Shown here in pieces: positions 47,535 through 61,204 of a stretch of 64,000 nt of DNA (its first letter is position 1; every line of letters begins with the position of its first letter). Origin of the DNA: Gibbula magus (Eukaryota; Mollusca; Gastropoda; Trochida; Trochidae). Under the pieces are notes generated by a model. That model was not told where the DNA came from, did no database searches, and saw only the letters and a list, made by a program, of their open reading frames with translations. The position numbers and the translations under genes were made by a program. The stretch is taken from the NCBI GenBank assembly GCA_936450465.1, contig OW388296.1:35922586-35986585 (forward strand), read 5' to 3'.

Positions 47535-48279
47535 CTTCTTTAATACGATGGGCTCATTTCAACCAATTTATCTGTACTTTTCGGATACTGTATATAATGA
47601 GTTGAGACGTTAATGAACTATATTTCTGTCTGTTTGTCTGCACCTCGTCCAAATCATTAGTTGCTGGGTACAGTATGTCACAATACTGTTTTAAATGTGG
47701 CCTAGCCAATTTTGATCTCTGTTCGATCTTCACATTAAATGATGTTTTCATTATCTGCCAATTTCATATACGGTAGTTTTAAACAATAGATTTATTGTAG
47801 AAAGACATCACCAAACATTGATTTAAATTGTATTTGAAGAGACGTTTTACTTGAAGCTGTTTAACTCTCGTTATGGGTGAACTGTGTTTGCGATTTCCCT
47901 CAGGCAGGCCGGTTTCTTCTGTCTCTATGAATGTAGAGGATGAATAGGAATGGTAAACACCATTGCAAAGACGAAGAAACAGTACATAGCGATGTGAAAT
48001 ATAAACACGGCTTAGAAATCCTACTGTTAATTATTGATGGTGCCCGGTGCAACTTGTTCGCTTGTGTTGTTGGTTATACATCAGGGAGACAGGACACCCA
48101 GTCGGAACGCATTGAGCGTAGCGTCGGCATAACATCAGCCAATAGCTTCATTTTGTCATCGATTTCGCACCTTGAAGCGTGTGTTTGTTGCCGGGAAACC
48201 ATGTGATCAAACATTGTAACAAAGCAATGTCGTCACATCCTGCGGAGAGAAGAAACAGGCACTAATGTAGAAGAGCAAA
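47533..48279. other. Unique-looking DNA before the candidate exon
   Basis: No repeat recognised. The open frame at 47940-48206 (88 codons) has no recognisable domain. This could be the promoter and 5' UTR region of a gene starting at 48280. Confidence 0.35.
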
Positions 48280-48328
48280 ATGGTGGACATGTTGATATCG
48301 GTACCTGTCTTGCTTGTCTACATACACG
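48280..48328 (+). CDS. Candidate first coding exon (signal-peptide-like), weak
   Basis: The ATG in context gcaaaATGg opens MVDMLISVPVLLVYIH and meets a good donor, CACG|GTAAGC, in phase 1. The hydrophobic core would suit a signal peptide or membrane anchor. No second exon was found: the following 12 kb are mostly satellite and LINE. I do not recognise the protein, and an open frame this short could be chance. Confidence 0.25.
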
Positions 48329-48394
48329 GTAAGCCACTTCATGTCCTTTAACGTACATACCCTGCTTCACCCAGCAATATCTTATTGTCTCTCT

Positions 48395-50765
48395 CTTCAC
48401 ATCAGTCCCCCGTCCTTCCTCTTCACATCAGTCCCCAGTCCTTCCTCTTCACACCAGTCCCCCGTCCCCCGTCCTTTATCTTCACACCAGTCCCCCGTCC
48501 TTCCTCTTCACACCAATCCCCCGTCCTTTATCTTCACATCAGTCCCCCGTCCTTTATCTTCACACCAGTCTCTTGTCTTTTATCTTCACATCAGCCCCCC
48601 GTCCTTCCTCTTCACACCAATCCCCCGTCCTTTATCTTCACATCAGTCCCCCGTCCTTTATCTTCACATCAGTCCCCCGTCCTTTATCTTCACATCAGTC
48701 CCCCGTCCTTTATCTTCACATCACTCCCCCGTCCTTTATCTTCACACCAGTCTCTTGTCTTTTATCTTCACACCAGTCCCCCGTCCTTCCTCTTCACACC
48801 AATCCCCCGTCCTTTATCTTCACATCAGTCCCCCGTCCTTTATCTTCACATCACTCCCCCGTCCTTTATCTTCACACCAGTCTCTTGTCTTTTATCTTCA
48901 CATCAGTCCCCCGTCCTTCCTCTTCACGCTAGTCCCCCGTCCTTCCTCTTCACACCAGTCTCTTGTTCTTTATCTTCACACCAGTCTCTTGTCCTTTATC
49001 TTCACACCAGTCCCCCGTCCTTCCTCTTCACGCTAGTCCCCCGTCCTTCCTCTTCACACCAGTCCCCCGGCCGTCCTTCCTCTTCACATCAGTCCCCGTC
49101 CTTATCTACACATCGGTTCCCCGTCCTTTATCTTCACATCAGTCTCTCATCCTACATCTTCACATCAATCTCTCATCCTGTATCTTCAAACCCGTCCCCC
49201 GTCCTTTATCTTCACACCAGTCCCCCGTCCTTTATCTTCACACCAATCCCCCGTCCTTTATCTTCACACCCGTCCCCCGTCCTTTATCTTCACACCCGTC
49301 CCCCGTCCTTTATCTTCACACCCGTCCCCCGTCCTTTATCTTCACATCAGTCCCCCGTCCTTTATCTTCACACCAATCCCCCGTCCTTTATCTTCACACC
49401 CGTCCCCCGTCCTTTATCTTCACACCAGTCTTTTGTCCTTTATCTTCACACCAGTCTCTTGTCCTTTATCTTCACACCAGTCTCTTGTCCTTTATCTTCA
49501 CACCAGTCCCCCATCCTTCCTCTTCACATCAGTCCCCCGTCCTTCCTCTTCACACCAGTCCCCCGGCCGTCCTTCTTCTTCACATCAGTCCCCGTCCTTA
49601 TCTACACATCGGTGTTCCCTGTCCTTTATCTTCACATCAGTTTCTCATCCTATATCTTCACATCAATCTCTCATCCTTTATCTTCACATCAGTCCCCCGT
49701 CCTTTATCTTCACACCGGTCTCTTGTCCTTTATATTCACATCAGTCCCCCGTCCTTCCTCTTCACGCTAGTCCCCAGTCCTTCCTCTTCACACCAGTCTC
49801 TTGTTCTTTATCTTCACATCAGTCTCTTGTCCTTTATCTTCACATCAGTCCCCCGTCCTTCCTCTTCACGCTAGTCCCCCGTCCTTCCTCTTCACACCCG
49901 TCTTTTGTCCTTCCTCTTCACTTCAGTCCCCCGTCCTTCCTCTTCACGCTAGTCCCCCGTCCTTCCTCTTCACACCAGTCTCTTGTTCTTTTTATTCACA
50001 CCAGTCTCTTGTCCTTTATCTTCACACCAGTCCCCCGTCCATCCTCTTCACGCTAGTCCCCCGTCCTTCCTCTTCAAACCACCAGTCTCTTGTCCTTTAT
50101 CTTCACATCAGTCTCTTGTCCTTTATCTTCACATCAGTCCCCCGTCCTTTATCTTCACACCGGTCTCTTGTCCTTTATCTTCACATCAGTCCGCCGTCCT
50201 TCCTCTTCACGCTAGTCCCCAGTCCTTCCTCTTCACACCAGTCTCTTGTTCTTTATCTTCACATCAGTCTCTTGTCCTTTATCTTCACATCAGTCCCCCG
50301 TCCTTCCTCTTCACGCTAGTCCCCCGTCCTTCCTCTTCACACCCGTCTTTTGTCCTTCCTCTTCACATCAGTCCCCCGTCCTTCCTCTTCACGCTAGTCC
50401 CCCGTCCTTCCTCTTCACACCAGTCTCTTGTTCTTTATATTCACACCAGTCTCTTGTCCTTTATCTTCACACCAGTCCCCCGTCCATCCTCTTCACGCTA
50501 GTCCCCCGTCCTTCCTCTTCACACCAGTCTCTTGTCCTTTATCTTCACATCAGTCTCTTGTCCTTTATCTTCACATCAGTCCCCCGTCCTTCCTCTTCAC
50601 GCTAGTCCCCCGTCCTTCCTCTTCACGACCGTCTCTTGTCCTTCCTCTTCACATCAGTCCCCCGTCCTTCCTCTTCACGACCGTCTCTTGTCCTTCCTCT
50701 TCACATCAGTCCCCCGTCCTTTATCTTCACACCACTCACCACTTTATCTTCACGCTAGTGTACCG
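48395..50765 (+). repeat. 26-bp minisatellite, about 90 copies
   Basis: The unit is cccccgtcctttatcttcac, then accagt, with variants (cttcctcttcac; gctagtcccc; tctcttgtcc). Because 26 bp does not divide by three, every frame repeats each 78 bp and lacks stops over long runs. This gives apparent proteins up to 461 residues (SHQSPVLYLHTSPPSF type). These are artefacts, as shown by equal openness of all three frames. Confidence 0.95.
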
Positions 50766-50789
50766 TCCTCTACATTCCAGGTATAGTCT

Positions 50790-51430
50790 ATCAACTAAAC
50801 GTTTCGACTATTCGTTTTTCTCAAATAACATAGGTTTATTTGAATAAAGAGGTTTGTTTGATATTTCATCGCATTCCTTTACCTCATCATCAACCGGTCA
50901 TAACACATATGACACATTTATAGATACACTTACAATTTCGATAACTTAGTCCAAAGAGTTAGGGTTGAACAATAAAGCCAATAACAGATCTCAAGGAAAA
51001 TAGATATGCTGCTGCTCTGCACTACTTAACTTGAACTTAACTGCTTATCGGAGTTAATTCAAATGATGAACTGAGTTAATATCGAATTGACCAAGACGTC
51101 ACTAACAAGTTTCTCTTAAAATCATTTAAACATCACCGTCAAAATATTTGCAGAACATATAATAACAATACAATATAAATGTAGAAGCCGCCAATGACAT
51201 CATTCTTAGAGGAATTCAAAGTCAATGAATCAAATACAAAAACTAACACAATATTTGTGTGTGACTTCAATGGTAATTTTGGCAATGGTCATTTTTCTGA
51301 AAGAGACACGATAGTTAAATGTTGACTATGCATTGGCTATGTTATTCAACAAGATCAACAAAACTCTCTGAGTAAGGCAATGCAATCAGAGATTCGTGAT
51401 GCACCTACTTCCAATGAAGGATCTACTTGT
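50790..51430. other. AT-rich DNA before the LINE fragment
   Basis: No coding signal. A broken FVCDFNGNFGNGHFS-like frame near 51257-51300 might be a worn endonuclease GDFN motif of the next LINE. Confidence 0.35.
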
Positions 51431-52500
51431 GAAGATTATAGGAGCATCAAAGAAGATCCATGAATCCTATTCCTACTTCGATGTTGATGGATTATTTAGA
51501 TATGTTTCTTAGTTTCATCAAGAATCTGGTGAACTCGAGTTCATCAAGCGGATTTTTTCAAGACTCTCTTACATCTGCTATTGTGAAGCCTCTTCTCAAG
51601 GAAAGTGATTTAGATCCTAACAATCTATGAGAAATTCTATCAAATGCGTCCTTCATCGAATCATCGAAAAGGCAAGGCTTTGAATATAAGACTTAAGGAT
51701 CATATCCAAGAATATAGACTGATGGATGAGTTCCGCCTACCGTGATTACCATAGTACAGAAACAGCTTTGCTGAAACTCATGAATGAACTAAGAAGTCGA
51801 GTGGACACTAGAAACATTGCAGCTTCATTAACACTATTAGATCGTTCGACAGCGTTTGACACTGTTGATCACAAGCTTCTACTCTCCAAACTTCATCAGG
51901 AGATGGCAGTAACAAATGTTGCGCTTGCCTGGATTGAATCGTATCTCAGAAATGGATCACAAACTGTGGTTTTACAACAAGCAGAGTGAACGCTTTTCGC
52001 TTTCGTGTGGAGTACCTCAAGGATCCGTGCTTGGTCCAGTGCTGTTTGTACTTTATTCTTCTAATCTTGTCTACAGAATAACAAAACGGACCATCAATCT
52101 TATGATGATGATATTCAACTGATTAACAGTTTAAAACCAGATATGCAAAGGGTGTTGTGCAACGTACTACTGATTGCACACATGACATCAAGTCCTGGAT
52201 GTCATCATATATGCCAGCTCAATGATGAGAAAACAGAGGCATTGTTGGTAGGCACTACACGTTATTTGCGTGATATTCAAGTAGCTCTGTTGAATTCGGG
52301 ATTGCTGCAATCCCTTTTGCTGACCATGTAAGAAATATTCGGGTCATCATTGATTCTCAGCTTACAGTGGACTCGCATATAGATAAACTTGGGAAAACTT
52401 GTTATTGCATCAGTCATCAGCCGCTAAAATACTTGTCCAAATGCTTGCTCAGTCAAGGCTTGATTACAGCAATAGCTTACTGTTAGGAATCAGTAAATGT
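51430..52500 (+). pseudogene. L2/CR1-like LINE reverse transcriptase, 5' part
   Basis: Worn frames read PTSMLMDYLDMFLSFIKNLV, FFQDSLTSAIVKPLLKESDL, IIEKARLNIRLKDHIQEYRL, SAYRDYHSTETALLKLMNEL, LLDRSTAFDTVDHKLLLSKL, SLSCGVPQGSVLGPVLFVLY and NDEKTEALLVGT. The next conserved motif is LVQMLAQSRLDYSNSLLLGI at about 52435-52494, the usual segment after the thumb. Stops and frameshifts are frequent. At this last motif the sequence turns into the 57-bp satellite. Confidence 0.8.
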
Positions 52501-55500
52501 CAACTTACAATCCAGAGTGTCTTCCAGTAAATGTCAACTTTTAATCCAGAGTGTCTTCCTCTACCACTCACTGTTAGGAATCAGTAAATGTCAACTTATA
52601 ATCCAGAGTGTGTCTTCCTCTACCACTCACTGTTAGGAATCAGTAAATGTCAACTTATAATCCAGAGTGTCTTCCTCTACCACTCACTGTTAGGAATCAG
52701 TAAATGTCAACTTATAATCCAGAGTGTCTTCCTCTACCACTCACTGTTAGGAATCAGTAAATGTCAACTTATAATCCAGAGTGTGTCTTCCTCTACCACT
52801 CACTGTTAGGAATCAGTAAATGTCAACTTATAATCCAGAGTGTCTGCCTCTACCACTCACTGTTAGGAATCAGTAAATGTCAACTTATAATCCAGAGTGT
52901 CTTCCTCTACCACTCACTGTTAGGAATCAGTAAATGTCAACTTATAATCCAGAGTGTGTCTTCCTCTACCACTCACTGTTAGGAATCAGTAAATGTCAAC
53001 TTATAATCCAGAGTGTCTTCCTCTACCACTCACTGTTAGGAATCAGTAAATGTCAACTTATAATCCAGAGTGTCTTCCTCTACCACTCACTGTTAGGAAT
53101 CAGTAAATGTCAACTTATAATCCAGAGTGTCTTCCTCTACCACTCACTGTTAGGAATCAGTAAATGTCAACTTATAATCCAGAGTGTGTCTTCCTCTACC
53201 ACTCACTGTTAGGAATCAGTAAATGTCAACTTATAATCCAGAGCGTCTTCCTCTACCACTCACTGTTAGGAATCAGTAAATGTCAACTTATAATCCAGAG
53301 CGTCTTCCTCTACCACTCACTGTTAGGAATCAGTAAATGTCAACTTATAATCCAGAGTGTCTTCCTCTACCACTCACTGTTAGGAATCAGTAAATGTCAA
53401 CTTATAATCCAGAGTGTCTTCCTCTACCACTCACTGTTAGGAATCAGTAAATGTCAACTTATAATCCAGAGTGTCTTCCTCTACCACTCACTGTTAGGAA
53501 TCAGTAAATGTCAACTTATAATCCAGAGTGTCTTCCTCTACCACTCACTGTTAGGAATGAGTAAATGTCAACTTATAATCCAGAGTGTCTTCCTCTACCA
53601 CTCACTGTTAGGAATCAGTAAATGTCAACTTATAATCCAGAGTGTCTTCCTCTACCACTCACTGTTAGGAATCAGTAAATGTCAACTTATAATCCAGAGT
53701 GTCTTCCTCTACCACTCACTGTTAGGAATCAGTAAATGTCAACTTATAATCCAGAGTGTGTCTTCCTCTACCACTCACTGTTAGGAATCAGTAAATGTCA
53801 ACTTATAATCCAGAGTGTCTTCCTCTACCACTCACTGTTAGGAATCAGTAAATGTCAACTTATAATCCAGAGTGTCTTCCTCTACCACTCACTGTTAGGA
53901 ATCAGTAAATGTCAACTTATAATCCAGAGTGTCTTCCTCTACCACTCACTGTTAGGAATCAGTAAATGTCAACTTATAATCCAGAGTGTCTTCCTCTACC
54001 ACTCACCGTTAGGAATCAGTAAATGTCAACTTATAACCCAGAGTGTCTTCCTCTACCACTCACTGTTAGGAATCAGTAAATGTCAACTTATAATCCAGAG
54101 TGTCTTCCTCTACCACTCACTGTTAGGAATCAGTAAATGTCAACTTATAACCAGAGTGTCTTCCTCTACCACTCACTGTTAGGAATCAGTAAATGTCAAC
54201 TTATAATCCAGAGTGTCTTCCTCTACCACTCACTGTTAGGAATCAGTAAATGTCAACTTATAATCCAGAGTGTCTTCCTCTACCACTCACTGTTAGGAAT
54301 CAGTAAATGTCAACTTATAATCCAGAGTGTCTTCCTCTACCACTCACTGTTAGGAATCAGTAAATGTCAACTTATAATCCAGAGTGTGTCTTCCTCTACC
54401 ACTCACTGTTAGGAATCAGTAAATGTCAACTTATAATCCAGAGTGTCTTCCTCTACCACTCACTGTTAGGAATCAGTAAATGTCAACTTATAATCCAGAG
54501 TGTCTTCCTCTACCACTCACTGTTAGGAATCAGTAAAAGTCAACTTATAATCCAGAGTGTCTTCCTCTACCACTCACTGTTAGGAATCAGTAAATGTCAA
54601 CTTATAATCCAGAGTGTGTCTTCCTCTACCACTAAATGTTAGGAATCAGTAAATGTCAACTTATAATCCAGAGTGTCTTCCTCTACCACTCACTGTTAGG
54701 AATCAGTAAATGTCAACTTATAATCCAGAGTGTCTTCCTCTACCACTCACTGTTAGGAATCAGTAAATGTCAACTTATAATCCAGAGTGTCTTCCTCTAC
54801 CACTCACTGTTAGGAATCAGTAAATGTCAACTTATAATCCAGAGTGTCTTCCTCTACCACTCACTGTTAGGAATCAGTAAATGTCAACTTATAATCCAGA
54901 GTGTCTTCCTCTACCACTCACCGTTAGGAATCAGTAAATGTCAACTTATAACCCAGAGTGTCTTCCTCTACCACTCACTGTTAGGAATCAGTAAATGTCA
55001 ACTTATAATCCAGAGTGTCTTCCTCTACCACTCACTGTTAGGAATCAGTAAATGTCAACTTATAACCAGAGTGTCTTCCTCTACCACTCACTGTTAGGAA
55101 TCAGTAAATGTCAACTTATAATCCAGAGTGTCTTCCTCTACCACTCACTGTTAGGAATCAGTAAATGTCAACTTATAATCCAGAGTGTCTTCCTCTACCA
55201 CTCACTGTTAGGAATCAGTAAATGTCAACTTATAACCCAGAGTGTCTTCCTCTACCACTCACTGTTAGGAATCAGTAAATGTCAACTTATAATCCAGAGT
55301 GTCTTCCTCTACCACTCACTGTTAGGAATCAGTAAATGTCAACTTATAACCAGAGTGTCTTCCTCTACCACTCACTGTTAGGAATCAGTAAATGTCAACT
55401 TATAATCCAGAGTGTCTTCCTCTACCACTCACTGTTAGGAATCAGTAAATGTCAACTTATAATCCAGAGTGTCTTCCTCTACCACTCACTGTTAGGAATC

Positions 55501-58500
55501 AGTAAATGTCAACTTATAATCCAGAGTGTCTTCCTCTACCACTCACTGTTAGGAATCAGTAAATGTCAACTTATAATCCAGAGTGTCTTCCTCTACCACT
55601 CACTGTTAGGAATCAGTAAATGTCAACTTATAATCCAGAGTGTGTCTTCCTCTACCACTAAATGTTAGGAATCAGTAAATGTCAACTTATAATCCAGAGT
55701 GTCTTCCTCTACCACTCACTGTTAGGAATCAGTAAATGTCAACTTATAATCCAGAGTGTGTCTTCCTCTACCACTAAATGTTAGGAATCAGTAAATGTCA
55801 ACTTATAATCCAGAGTGTCTTCCTCTACCACTCACTGTTAGGAATCAGTAAATGTCAACTTATAATCCAGAGTGTCTTCCTCTACCACTCACTGTTAGGA
55901 ATCAGTAAATGTCAACTTATAATCCAGAGTGTCTTCCTCTACCACTCACTGTTAGGAATCAGTAAATGTCAACTTATAATCCAGAGTGTCTTCCTCTACC
56001 ACTCACTGTTAGGAATCAGTAAATGTCAACTTATAATCCAGAGTGTCTTCCTCTACCACTCACCGTTAGGAATCAGTAAATGTCAACTTATAACCCAGAG
56101 TGTCTTCCTCTACCACTCACTGTTAGGAATCAGTAAATGTCAACTTATAATCCAGAGTGTCTTCCTCTACCACTCACTGTTAGGAATCAGTAAATGTCAA
56201 CTTATAACCAGAGTGTCTTCCTCTACCACTCACTGTTAGGAATCAGTAAATGTCAACTTATAATCCAGAGTGTCTTCCTCTACCACTCACTGTTAGGAAT
56301 CAGTAAATGTCAACTTATAATCCAGAGTGTCTTCCTCTACCACTCACTGTTAGGAATCAGTAAATGTCAACTTATAATCCAGAGTGTCTTCCTCTACCAC
56401 TCACTGTTAGGAATCAGTAAATGTCAACTTATAATCCAGAGTGTCTTCCTCTACCACTCACTGTTAGGAATCAGTAAATGTCAACTTATAATCCAGAGTG
56501 TCTTCCTCTACCACTCACTGTTAGGAATCAGTAAATGTCAACTTATAATCCAGAGTGTCTTCCTCTACCACTCACTGTTAGGAATCAGTAAATGTCAACT
56601 TATAATCCAGAGTGTCTTCCTCTACCACTCACTGTTAGGAATCAGTAAATGTCAACTTATAATCCAGAGTGTCTTCCTCTACCACTCACTGTTAGGAATC
56701 AGTAAATGTCAACTTATAATCCAGAGTGTCTTCCTCTACCACTCACTGTTAGGAATCAGTAAATGTCAACTTATAATCCAGAGTGTGTCTTCCTCTACCA
56801 CTAAATGTTAGGAATCAGTAAATGTCAACTTATAATCCAGAGTGTCTTCCTCTACCACTCACTGTTAGGAATCAGTAAATGTCAACTTATAATCCAGAGT
56901 GTCTTCCTCTACCACTCACTGTTAGGAATCAGTAAATGTCAACTTATAATCCAGAGTGTCTTCCTCTACCACTCACTGTTAGGAATCAGTAAATGTCAAC
57001 TTATAATCCAGAGTGTCTTCCTCTACCACTCACTGTTAGGAATCAGTAAATGTCAACTTATAATCCAGAGTGTGTCTTCCTCTACCACTCACTGTTAGGA
57101 ATCAGTAAATGTCAACTTATAATCCAGAGTGTCTTCCTCTACCACTCACTGTTAGGAATCAGTAAATGTCAACTTATAATCCAGAGTGTCTTCCTCTACA
57201 ACTCACTGTTAGGAATCAGTAAATGTCAACTTATAATCCAGAGTGTCTTCCTCTACCACTCACTGTTAGGAATCAGTAAATGTCAACTTATAATCCAGAG
57301 TGTGTCTTCCTCTACCACTCATTGTTAGGAATCAGTAAATGTCAACTTATTATCCAGAGTGTCTTCCTCTACCACTCACTGTTAGGAATCAGTAAATGTC
57401 AACTTATAATCCAGAGTGTCTTCCTCTACCACTCACTGTTAGGAATCAGTAAATGTCAACTTATAACCCAGAGTGTCTTCCTCTACCACTCACTGTTAGG
57501 AATCAGTAAATGTCAACTTATAATCCAGAGTGTCTTCCTCTACCACTCACTGTTAGGAATCAGTAAATGTCAACTTATAACCAGAGTGTCTTCCTCTACC
57601 ACTCACTGTTAGGAATCAGTAAATGTCAACTTATAATCCAGAGTGTCTTCCTCTACCACTCACTGTTAGGAATCAGTAAATGTCAACTTATAATCCAGAG
57701 TGTCTTCCTCTACCACTCACTGTTAGGAATCAGTAAATGTCAACTTATAATCCAGAGTGTCTTCCTCTACCACTCACTGTTAGGAATCAGTAAATGTCAA
57801 CTTATAATCCAGAGTGTCTTCCTCTACCACTCACTGTTAGGAATCAGTAAATGTCAACTTATAATCCAGAGTGTCTTCCTCTACCACTCACTGTTAGGAA
57901 TCAGTAAATGTCAACTTATAACCAGAGTGTCTTCCTCTACCACTCACTGTTAGGAATCAGTAAATGTCAACTTATAATCCAGAGTGTCTTCCTCTACCAC
58001 TCACTGTTAGGAATCAGTAAATGTCAACTTATAATCCAGAGTGTCTTCCTCTACCACTCACTGTTAGGAATCAGTAAATGTCAACTTATAATCCAGAGTG
58101 TCTTCCTCTACCACTCACTGTTAGGAATCAGTAAATGTCAACTTATAATCCAGAGTGTCTTCCTCTACCACTCACTGTTAGGAATCAGTAAATGTCAACT
58201 TATAATCCAGAGTGTGTCTTCCTCTACCACTAAATGTTAGGAATCAGTAAATGTCAACTTATAATCCAGAGTGTCTTCCTCTACCACTCACTGTTAGGAA
58301 TCAGTAAATGTCAACTTATAATCCAGAGTGTGTCTTCCTCTACCACTAAATGTTAGGAATCAGTAAATGTCAACTTATAATCCAGAGTGTCTTCCTCTAC
58401 CACTCACTGTTAGGAATCAGTAAATGTCAACTTATAATCCAGAGTGTCTTCCTCTACCACTCACTGTTAGGAATCAGTAAATGTCAACTTATAATCCAGA

Positions 58501-61041
58501 GTGTCTTCCTCTACCACTCACTGTTAGGAATCAGTAAATGTCAACTTATAATCCAGAGTGTCTTCCTCTACCACTCACTGTTAGGAATCAGTAAATGTCA
58601 ACTTATAATCCAGAGTGTCTTCCTCTACCACTCACCGTTAGGAATCAGTAAATGTCAACTTATAACCCAGAGTGTCTTCCTCTACCACTCACTGTTAGGA
58701 ATCAGTAAATGTCAACTTATAATCCAGAGTGTCTTCCTCTACCACTCACTGTTAGGAATCAGTAAATGTCAACTTATAATCCAGAGTGTCTTCCTCTACC
58801 ACTCACTGTTAGGAATCAGTAAATGTCAACTTATAATCCAGAGTGTCTTCCTCTACCACTCACTGTTAGGAATCAGTAAATGTCAACTTATAATCCAGAG
58901 TGTCTTCCTCTACCACTCACTGTTAGGAATCAGTAAATGTCAACTTATAATCCAGAGTGTCTTCCTCTACCACTCACTGTTAGGAATCAGTAAATGTCAA
59001 CTTATAATCCAGAGTGTCTTCCTCTACCACTCACTGTTAGGAATCAGTAAATGTCAACTTATAATCCAGAGTGTGTCTTCCTCTACCACTAAATGTTAGG
59101 AATCAGTAAATGTCAACTTATAATCCAGAGTGTCTTCCTCTACCACTCACTGTTAGGAATCAGTAAATGTCAACTTATAATCCAGAGTGTCTTCCTCTAC
59201 CACTCACTGTTAGGAATCAGTAAATGTCAACTTATAATCCAGAGTGTCTTCCTCTACCACTCACTGTTAGGAATCAGTAAATGTCAACTTATAATCCAGA
59301 GTGTGTCTTCCTCTACCACTCACTGTTAGGAATCAGTAAATGTCAACTTATAATCCAGAGTGTCTTCCTCTACCACTCACTGTTAGGAATCAGTAAATGT
59401 CAACTTATAATCCAGAGTGTCTTCCTCTACAACTCACTGTTAGGAATCAGTAAATGTCAACTTATAATCCAGAGTGTCTTCCTCTACCACTCACTGTTAG
59501 GAATCAGTAAATGTCAACTTATAATCCAGAGTGTGTCTTCCTCTACCACTCACTGTTAGGAATCAGTAAATGTCAACTTATAATCCAGAGTGTCTTCCTC
59601 TACCACTCACTGTTAGGAATCAGTAAATGTCAACTTATAATCCAGAGTGTCTTCCTCTACCACTCACTGTTAGGAATCAGTAAATGTCAACTTATAACCC
59701 AGAGTGTCTTCCTCTACCACTCACTGTTAGGAATCAGTAAATGTCAACTTATAATCCAGAGTGTCTTCCTCTACCACTCACTGTTAGGAATCAGTAAATG
59801 TCAACTTATAACCAGAGTGTCTTCCTCTACCACTCACTGTTAGGAATCAGTAAATGTCAACTTATAATCCAGAGTGTCTTCCTCTACCACTCACTGTTAG
59901 GAATCAGTAAATGTCAACTTATAATCCAGAGTGTCTTCCTCTACCACTCACTGTTAGGAATCAGTAAATGTCAACTTATAATCCAGAGTGTCTTCCTCTA
60001 CCACTCACTGTTAGGAATCAGTAAATGTCAACTTATAATCCAGAGTGTCTTCCTCTACCACTCACTGTTAGGAATCAGTAAATGTCAACTTATAATCCAG
60101 AGTGTCTTCCTCTACCACTCACTGTTAGGAATCAGTAAATGTCAACTTATAATCCAGAGTGTCTTCCTCTACCACTCACTGTTAGGAATCAGTAAATGTC
60201 AACTTATAATCCAGAGTGTCTTCCTCTACCACTCACTGTTAGGAATCAGTAAATGTCAACTTATAATCCAGAGTGTCTTCCTCTACCACTCACTGTTAGG
60301 AATCAGTAAATGTCAACTTATAATCCGGAGTGTCTTCCTCTACCACTCACTGTTAGGAATCAGTAAATGTCAACTTATAATCCAGAGTGTCTTCCTCTAC
60401 CACTCACTGTTAGGAATCAGTAAATGTCAACTTATAATCCAGAGTGTCTTCCTCTACCACTCACTGTTAGGAATCAGTAAATGTCAACTTATAATCCAGA
60501 GTGTCTTCCTCTACCACTCACTGTTAGGAATCAGTAAATGTCAACTTATAATCCAGAGTGTGTCTTCCTCTACCACTAAATGTTAGGAATCAGTAAATGT
60601 CAACTTATAATCCAGAGTGTCTTCCTCTACCACTCACTGTTAGGAATCAGTAAATGTCAACTTATAATCCAGAGTGTCTTCCTCTACCACTCACTGTTAG
60701 GAATCAGTAAATGTCAACTTATAATCCAGAGTGTCTTCCTCTACCACTCACTGTTAGGAATCAGTAAATGTCAACTTATAATCCAGAGTGTCTTCCTCTA
60801 CCACTCACTGTTAGGAATCAGTAAATGTCAACTTATAATCCAGAGTGTCTTCCTCTACCACTCACTGTTAGGAATCAGTAAATGTCAACTTATAATCCAG
60901 AGTGTCTTCCTCTACCACTCACTGTTAGGAATCAGTAAATGTCAACTTATAATCCAGAGTGTGTCTTCCTCTACCACTCACTGTTAGGAATCAGTAAATG
61001 TCAACTTATAATCCAGAGTGTCTTCCTCTACCACTCACTGT
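52482..61041 (+). repeat. 57-bp satellite derived from LINE coding sequence, about 150 copies
   Basis: The unit is ctgttaggaatcagtaaatg, tcaacttataatccagagtg, tcttcctctaccactca (57 bp). It reads in one frame as LLGISKCQLIIQSVFLYHS with no stop, hence long false open frames. The first unit is continuous with the LINE motif SNSLLLGISKCQLTIQSVF, and the last (61020-61045) runs into CFKSQHKTHLFSSYYSW, the normal C-terminal motif of such LINEs. Variants include 59-bp units (gtgtgtcttcc), units missing tc (ataaccagag), taaatgttagg, and caccgttagg. Ordered variant blocks recur at shifts of 1142, 2231 and 2572 bp. Confidence 0.97.
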
Positions 61042-61130
61042 TTTAAATCTCAACACAAAACTCATCTATTTTCTAGCTATTACTCATGGACTTTACTTCA
61101 ACATTTCCCCCAAATACTTAATGTTTTTGC
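61042..61130 (+). pseudogene. LINE C-terminal remnant after the satellite
   Basis: FKSQHKTHLFSSYYSWT (61039-61090) matches the FKSxLKTHLF motif near the end of L2/CR1-like proteins. It continues the LINE at 51430-52500; the satellite separates the two. Confidence 0.7.
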
Positions 61131-61204
61131 CAATCTAATTATGTAATTATTGAACTGATTGAGAGGCATTCTAGAAGCTGGTGTGATGAAGAACACAAAT
61201 ATTT

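Noticed and set aside
48314..50847. Long overlapping open frames up to 461 codons rich in Ser, Pro, His
   Set aside because: They arise from the 26-bp tandem repeat, are open in all three frames, and start and stop at repeat variants; not genes.
52588..60987. Series of open frames encoding LLGISKCQLIIQSVFLYHS repeats
   Set aside because: The 57-bp satellite has a stop-free frame; the frames end at 59-bp units. It is a satellite, not a repeat protein gene.
52482..61041. Regular repeats considered as a CRISPR array
   Set aside because: There are no unique spacers between repeats, the units are contiguous, and the genome is eukaryotic.
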